A DNA stretch of 64,000 nucleotides from positions 124,001-188,000 of the forward strand of contig NZ_JAVQHL010000002.1 in NCBI RefSeq assembly GCF_032670585.1. The letters run 5' to 3'. Made by a program: the position numbers and the translations under genes. The first letter of the stretch is position 1. Every line of letters begins with the position of its first letter. The notes beneath the pieces were generated by a model, which made no database searches, had not been told where the DNA came from, and saw nothing but the letters and a program-made list of their open reading frames with translations. Shown one piece after another: positions 60,582 to 64,000 of this stretch. Source of the DNA: Ostreiculturibacter nitratireducens. GTDB taxonomy: Bacteria > Pseudomonadota > Alphaproteobacteria > Rhodobacterales > Rhodobacteraceae.

Positions 60582-61412
60582 TCAGCCGAGCCGCAGAGCC
60601 CCCGCGCCAAGCGCGATAAGGCCGACGGCGGCGATCCTTTCTCGCCCGATGCTCTCGCGCAGGATCACGGCCGAGATGATCGTGGCGAAAAGGATCGAGG
60701 TTTCGCGCAGCGCAGCGACCATCGCGACCGGCGCGAGCACCATCGCCCATAGCGCGACGCCATAGGCCAGCATCGTTCCGAGCCCGCCGATGATCCCATC
60801 GCGCCATCGGCGGACGGCCAAGGGGATGATTCCGCCTCCCCGCAACGCGACCGCAAGAGCGATGAAAGGCGGTGCGGTCAGAAGGAAGATCCAGAGCGTG
60901 TAGCCGACCGCCGCGCCCGAGGCCCTCACCCCGATCCCGTCGTTGATGGTGTAGCCCGCGATCACCGCCGCGTTCGCAACGGCAAAGCCAATGCCCTCTG
61001 CCCCTCCGCGCCCCAGAAGCGCCATGCTCAGGATGCCTGCTGAGATCAGGGCCACCCCTGCCCATCCGCCAGGGCTCAGCGTCTCGGCGAAGACCGCCGC
61101 CATCGCCGCGGCCACGATCAGCGGCGCGCCGCCTCGCATGACCGGGTAAGCGACGCTCATGTCCGCTCGCCCGTAGGCAGCGGCAACGAGGGCGTAGTAG
61201 ATCGTCTGCAACGTGACCGAGAGGCCGATATGGCCCCAGCTTTCGCGCGCCGGCTGTTCCACGAAGGGAAGGGCCACCGCCGCGATCCCCGCTGCCGCGA
61301 TGCAGATCGCCAGCGCGGAGACGAGCTTGTCCCGCGATCCCTTCACGATCGCGTTCCAGCCCGCGTGCAGTGCGGCGGCCATCAACACCAGGGCAAAGAC
61401 CGAAACCGGCAA
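60582..61412 (-). CDS. EamA/DMT-family transporter
   Basis: A 276-residue, ten-helix exporter: ALVLMAAALHAGWNAIVKGSRD at the N-terminus, PVMRGGAPLIVAAAMAAVF at the first repeat end and ALRETSILFATIISAVILRE at the second. A TTG start at 61412 with TTGAGG upstream is preferred; a GTG at 61496 would overlap the dxs 3' end and add 28 non-hydrophobic residues. It follows dxs on the same strand. The substrate is not known. Confidence 0.85.
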   Translation of the reverse strand: MPVSVFALVLMAAALHAGWNAIVKGSRDKLVSALAICIAAAGIAAVALPFVEQPARESWGHIGLSVTLQTIYYALVAAAYGRADMSVAYPVMRGGAPLIVAAAMAAVFAETLSPGGWAGVALISAGILSMALLGRGGAEGIGFAVANAAVIAGYTINDGIGVRASGAAVGYTLWIFLLTAPPFIALAVALRGGGIIPLAVRRWRDGIIGGLGTMLAYGVALWAMVLAPVAMVAALRETSILFATIISAVILRESIGRERIAAVGLIALGAGALRLG

Positions 61413-61479
61413 TGTGCGGGCCTCAAGGGTAGGGTTTCCGCGCAGGTAAGTGCGGCGGTTTCGCGAAGTCAAGCGGCGC

Positions 61480-63396
61480 TCAGGCCCGCCGTTCACCCAC
61501 CATCGCGACGCCGAGAACCTCGAGCACCTTCGCCTCGATCTGCGGCGCGTTCATGCCGGCGATCGCGTACATGTCCTCGGGGCTCGCCTGGTCGATGAAG
61601 GTGTCGGGCAGCACCATCGAGCGGAACTTGAGCCCGCGGTCGAATACGCCTTCCTCGGCCAGAAGCTGCGCGACCTGGCTGCCGAAGCCACCCACGGCAC
61701 CTTCCTCGATCGTGATCAGCGCCTCGTGCTCGCGCACGAGCCGCAGGATCAGGTCGCGGTCGAGAGGCTTGGCGAAGCGCGCATCGGCGACCGTGGGCGC
61801 CAGCCCGCGGGCCGCGAGCGATTCGCGCGCCTTCAGGACCTCGGCCAGGCGCGTGCCGAAGGACAGGATCGCGACGCGCCCACCCTCGGCGATCAACCGG
61901 GCCTTGCCGATCTCGAGAACCTCGCCGCGCTCCGGCAGGTCTACTCCCGTCCCTTCGCCGCGCGGGTAGCGGAAGGCCGAAGGCCGGTCATCGATCGCAA
62001 CCGCCGTCGCCACCATGTGGCGCAGCTCCGCCTCGTCGGCCGCGGCCATGACCACGACGTCGGGCAGGTTCGACATGAAGGCGATGTCGAAGGCGCCCGC
62101 ATGGGTCGCTCCGTCGGCGCCCACGAGCCCGGCCCGGTCGATCGCGAACCGCACGGGCAGACGCTGGATCGCCACATCGTGGACGACCTGGTCGTAGCCG
62201 CGCTGCAGGAAGGTCGAATAGATGGCGCAGAAGGGTTTCAGCCCCGCCGCCGCCATGCCCGCGGAGAATGTCACCGCGTGCTGTTCGGCGATCCCGACGT
62301 CGAAGCACCGGTCCCGGAACCGCTTCGCGAAGAGGTCGAGCCCCGTTCCGTCCGGCATCGCCGCCGTGACGGCCACGATCTTGTCGTCCGTCTCCGCCTC
62401 GCGGATCAGGCTGTCGGCGAAGACGCGCGTATAACTCGGCGCGTTCGAAGGCGGTTTCTTCTGCGCGCCGGTCACCACGTCGAACTTGGCCGTGGCATGG
62501 CCCTTGTCGGCGGCCTGCTCGGCCGGGGCGTAGCCCTTGCCCTTCTTGGTCAGCACGTGAAGGAGCGTCGGCCCGTGGGACCGGGCCTTCACCGTTCTCA
62601 GCACCGCGAGAAGCTGTTCCATGTCATGCCCGTCGATGGGGCCGACATAGTTGAACCCGAGCTCCTCGAAGAGCGTGCCGCCGATGGTCATGCCCTTCAG
62701 CATTTCCTTGGCGCGCCGCGCGCCCTCTTGGAAGGGCTCGGGCAACAGTCGCACGGCACCGCGCGCCGCCGCCCTGAATTCCTGGAAAGGCTCCCCCGCG
62801 TAAAGCCGCGACAGGTAGGACGACAGCGCGCCCACCGGCGGCGCGATCGACATCTCGTTGTCGTTGAGGATCACGATGAGCCGCTTGCCGAGATGACCCG
62901 CGTTGTTCATCGCCTCGAAGGCCATGCCCGCGCTCATCGACCCGTCGCCGATCACCGCGATCGCATCACCCGGCGACCCGCCAAGGTCGCGCGCCACGGC
63001 AAAGCCAAGCGCCGCCGAGATGGACGTCGAGGAATGGGCCGCCCCGAAGGGGTCGTAGGGGCTTTCCGACCGCTTGGTGAAGCCCGACAGCCCGCCCTTC
63101 ATCCTCAGCGTCCGGATCCGGTCGCGCCGGCCGGTGAGGATCTTGTGCGGATAGCACTGGTGGCCGACGTCCCAGATGATCTTGTCGCGCGGCGCGTCGA
63201 AGACCGCGTGCAGCGCCACCGTAAGCTCCACCACGCCAAGACCCGCGCCAAGGTGTCCGCCCGTCACCGACACCGCCGAGATCGTCTCGGCGCGCAGTTC
63301 GTCCGCGAGGAGCCGAAGCTCCCGGTCGCTCAGCGTCTTCATGTCGGCGGGAACCGTCACACGGTCGAGCGTCGGTGTCACTGGACGGTCGCTCAT
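61480..63396 (-). CDS. dxs: 1-deoxy-D-xylulose-5-phosphate synthase
   Basis: A 638-residue thiamine-diphosphate enzyme that joins pyruvate and glyceraldehyde 3-phosphate in the first step of the MEP isoprenoid pathway. GDG at 150-152 with Asn165 binds the cofactor; VGHQCYPHKILTGRRD and GIAEQHAVTFSAGMA are the conserved Dxs blocks. ATG at 63396 is chosen over the GTG one codon upstream, with AGAGGG nearby. It lies 15 bp after ispA on the same strand, so substrate-producing and chain-building steps are co-expressed. Confidence 0.97.
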   Translation of the reverse strand: MSDRPVTPTLDRVTVPADMKTLSDRELRLLADELRAETISAVSVTGGHLGAGLGVVELTVALHAVFDAPRDKIIWDVGHQCYPHKILTGRRDRIRTLRMKGGLSGFTKRSESPYDPFGAAHSSTSISAALGFAVARDLGGSPGDAIAVIGDGSMSAGMAFEAMNNAGHLGKRLIVILNDNEMSIAPPVGALSSYLSRLYAGEPFQEFRAAARGAVRLLPEPFQEGARRAKEMLKGMTIGGTLFEELGFNYVGPIDGHDMEQLLAVLRTVKARSHGPTLLHVLTKKGKGYAPAEQAADKGHATAKFDVVTGAQKKPPSNAPSYTRVFADSLIREAETDDKIVAVTAAMPDGTGLDLFAKRFRDRCFDVGIAEQHAVTFSAGMAAAGLKPFCAIYSTFLQRGYDQVVHDVAIQRLPVRFAIDRAGLVGADGATHAGAFDIAFMSNLPDVVVMAAADEAELRHMVATAVAIDDRPSAFRYPRGEGTGVDLPERGEVLEIGKARLIAEGGRVAILSFGTRLAEVLKARESLAARGLAPTVADARFAKPLDRDLILRLVREHEALITIEEGAVGGFGSQVAQLLAEEGVFDRGLKFRSMVLPDTFIDQASPEDMYAIAGMNAPQIEAKVLEVLGVAMVGERRA

Positions 63397-63411
63397 CACA
63401 TCCCTCTGGGC

Positions 63412-64000
63412 CTAGGTCTCGCGCGAAATAACGAAGCGCGCCGCCTGCCGCAAGTTTTCCGCCGCGTCGCCGTAGGGCTGAAGCGCCCCGCAGGCCTCCT
63501 CGATCAGCTCGGCCGCGCGGGCTTTCGCGCTCGCCAGCCCCATAAGCGAAACGAAAGTCGCCTTGCCGGCAGCGGCATCCTTGCCGACGCGCTTGCCGGT
63601 CTTCGTCGCATCGCCTTCCACGTCCAAGATGTCGTCCGCAATCTGGAAGGCAAGGCCCAGGGCCTGCGCGTAACGCCGCATCGGCTCCCGGTCCGCGCCA
63701 GCGAGGATCGCGCCCGCCTCCGCCGCGAAGGCGAAAAGCGCCCCGGTCTTGCCGGCCTGAAGCGCGGTGATTTCCTCCAGCGTCAGGGGCCGGGCCGCGG
63801 TCTCCGCCGCAATGTCGAGAGCCTGGCCCAGAACCATCCCTTCCGCCCCGGCGGCCCGCGCAAGGGACGCGACGAGTTCCACCCGCCGGTCGGGCGCGCC
63901 CAGCGCCGGATCGCAGCAAAGCTCGAAGGCCAGCGTCTGAAGCGCATCGCCAGCCAGGACCGCGGTCGCCTCGTCCCATTGCACATGAACCGTCGGAAGC
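63412..64000 (-). CDS. ispA: Polyprenyl (farnesyl/geranylgeranyl) diphosphate synthase, 5' end outside window
   Basis: The C-terminal 195 codons of a trans-prenyltransferase. Present are PTVHVQWDEATAVLAGDALQ at the window edge, GKTGALFAFAAEAG and the second Asp-rich motif FQIADDILDVEGD, ending FVISRET. The first DDxxD motif lies beyond base 64000, so no defect is implied. It precedes dxs by 15 bp, the usual order in Rhodobacteraceae. It makes FPP or GGPP for undecaprenol, quinones and carotenoids. Confidence 0.95.
   Translation of the reverse strand, partial: LPTVHVQWDEATAVLAGDALQTLAFELCCDPALGAPDRRVELVASLARAAGAEGMVLGQALDIAAETAARPLTLEEITALQAGKTGALFAFAAEAGAILAGADREPMRRYAQALGLAFQIADDILDVEGDATKTGKRVGKDAAAGKATFVSLMGLASAKARAAELIEEACGALQPYGDAAENLRQAARFVISRET

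Overview
The window is 64 kb of high-GC bacterial chromosome with tightly packed genes, many 1-8 bp stop/start overlaps and long antisense open frames that are shadows of real genes. A Rieske/cytochrome b/cytochrome c1 operon, dapF-mtaB, dxs next to ispA, a TPP-riboswitch-led thiBPQ operon and many Tat-type signal peptides point to an alphaproteobacterium, most probably a member of the Rhodobacteraceae. The genus cannot be named from this stretch. I see no insertion sequence, integrase, prophage, CRISPR array or rRNA; there is one tRNA (Lys, UUU).

Layout. 0-5.6 kb: an acyl-CoA dehydrogenase/phosphotransferase/SDR operon, a phosphohexomutase, and an arginase-family plus polysaccharide-deacetylase pair, all on the minus strand. 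5.9-8.3 kb: a P1B metal ATPase with a TPC motif and TrmO. 8.4-13.0 kb: an oxyanion locus made of a MOT1-type molybdate transporter, a divergent tupBCA tungstate ABC operon, and a helix-turn-helix/periplasmic-binding-like regulator. A perfect 12-bp inverted repeat sits in the divergent promoter and a 12-bp identical box sits in front of the regulator. 13.3-16 kb: tRNA-Lys and a polyprenol-sugar operon (GT2, LABN protein, GT39). 16-20.3 kb: dapF-mtaB, a monohaem cytochrome c, a PaiB-like FMN protein, a small unknown protein and a glutathione transferase. 20.4-23.9 kb: an outer-membrane protein and petABC. 24-27.3 kb: thiBPQ behind a TPP riboswitch. 27.4-28.5 kb: aroC.

28.7-47.5 kb is the accessory part: a HAD protein, an exported GMC dehydrogenase with an iron-sulfur-type Cys motif and its Tat partner, a six-helix membrane protein with repeated His-Glu motifs, then a Wzx/Wzy exopolysaccharide cluster. 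That cluster has an ExoY-like initiating transferase, a co-polymerase with a degenerate kinase domain, a WecG-type GT26, two GT2 enzymes, Wzy, Wzx, a Tat-exported GH9 glycanase, an ExoF-like export protein and an unknown membrane protein.

47.6-64 kb returns to housekeeping: a thioredoxin/CcdA pair, a DMT exporter, HU, AMP nucleosidase, an operon resembling carnitine-type CoA metabolism (acyl-CoA dehydrogenase, ADP-forming acyl-CoA synthetase, CaiD-like hydratase) with an SDH-type protease, two methyltransferases, an epimerase followed by msrB-msrA, a second DMT exporter, dxs and a 5'-truncated ispA at the window edge.
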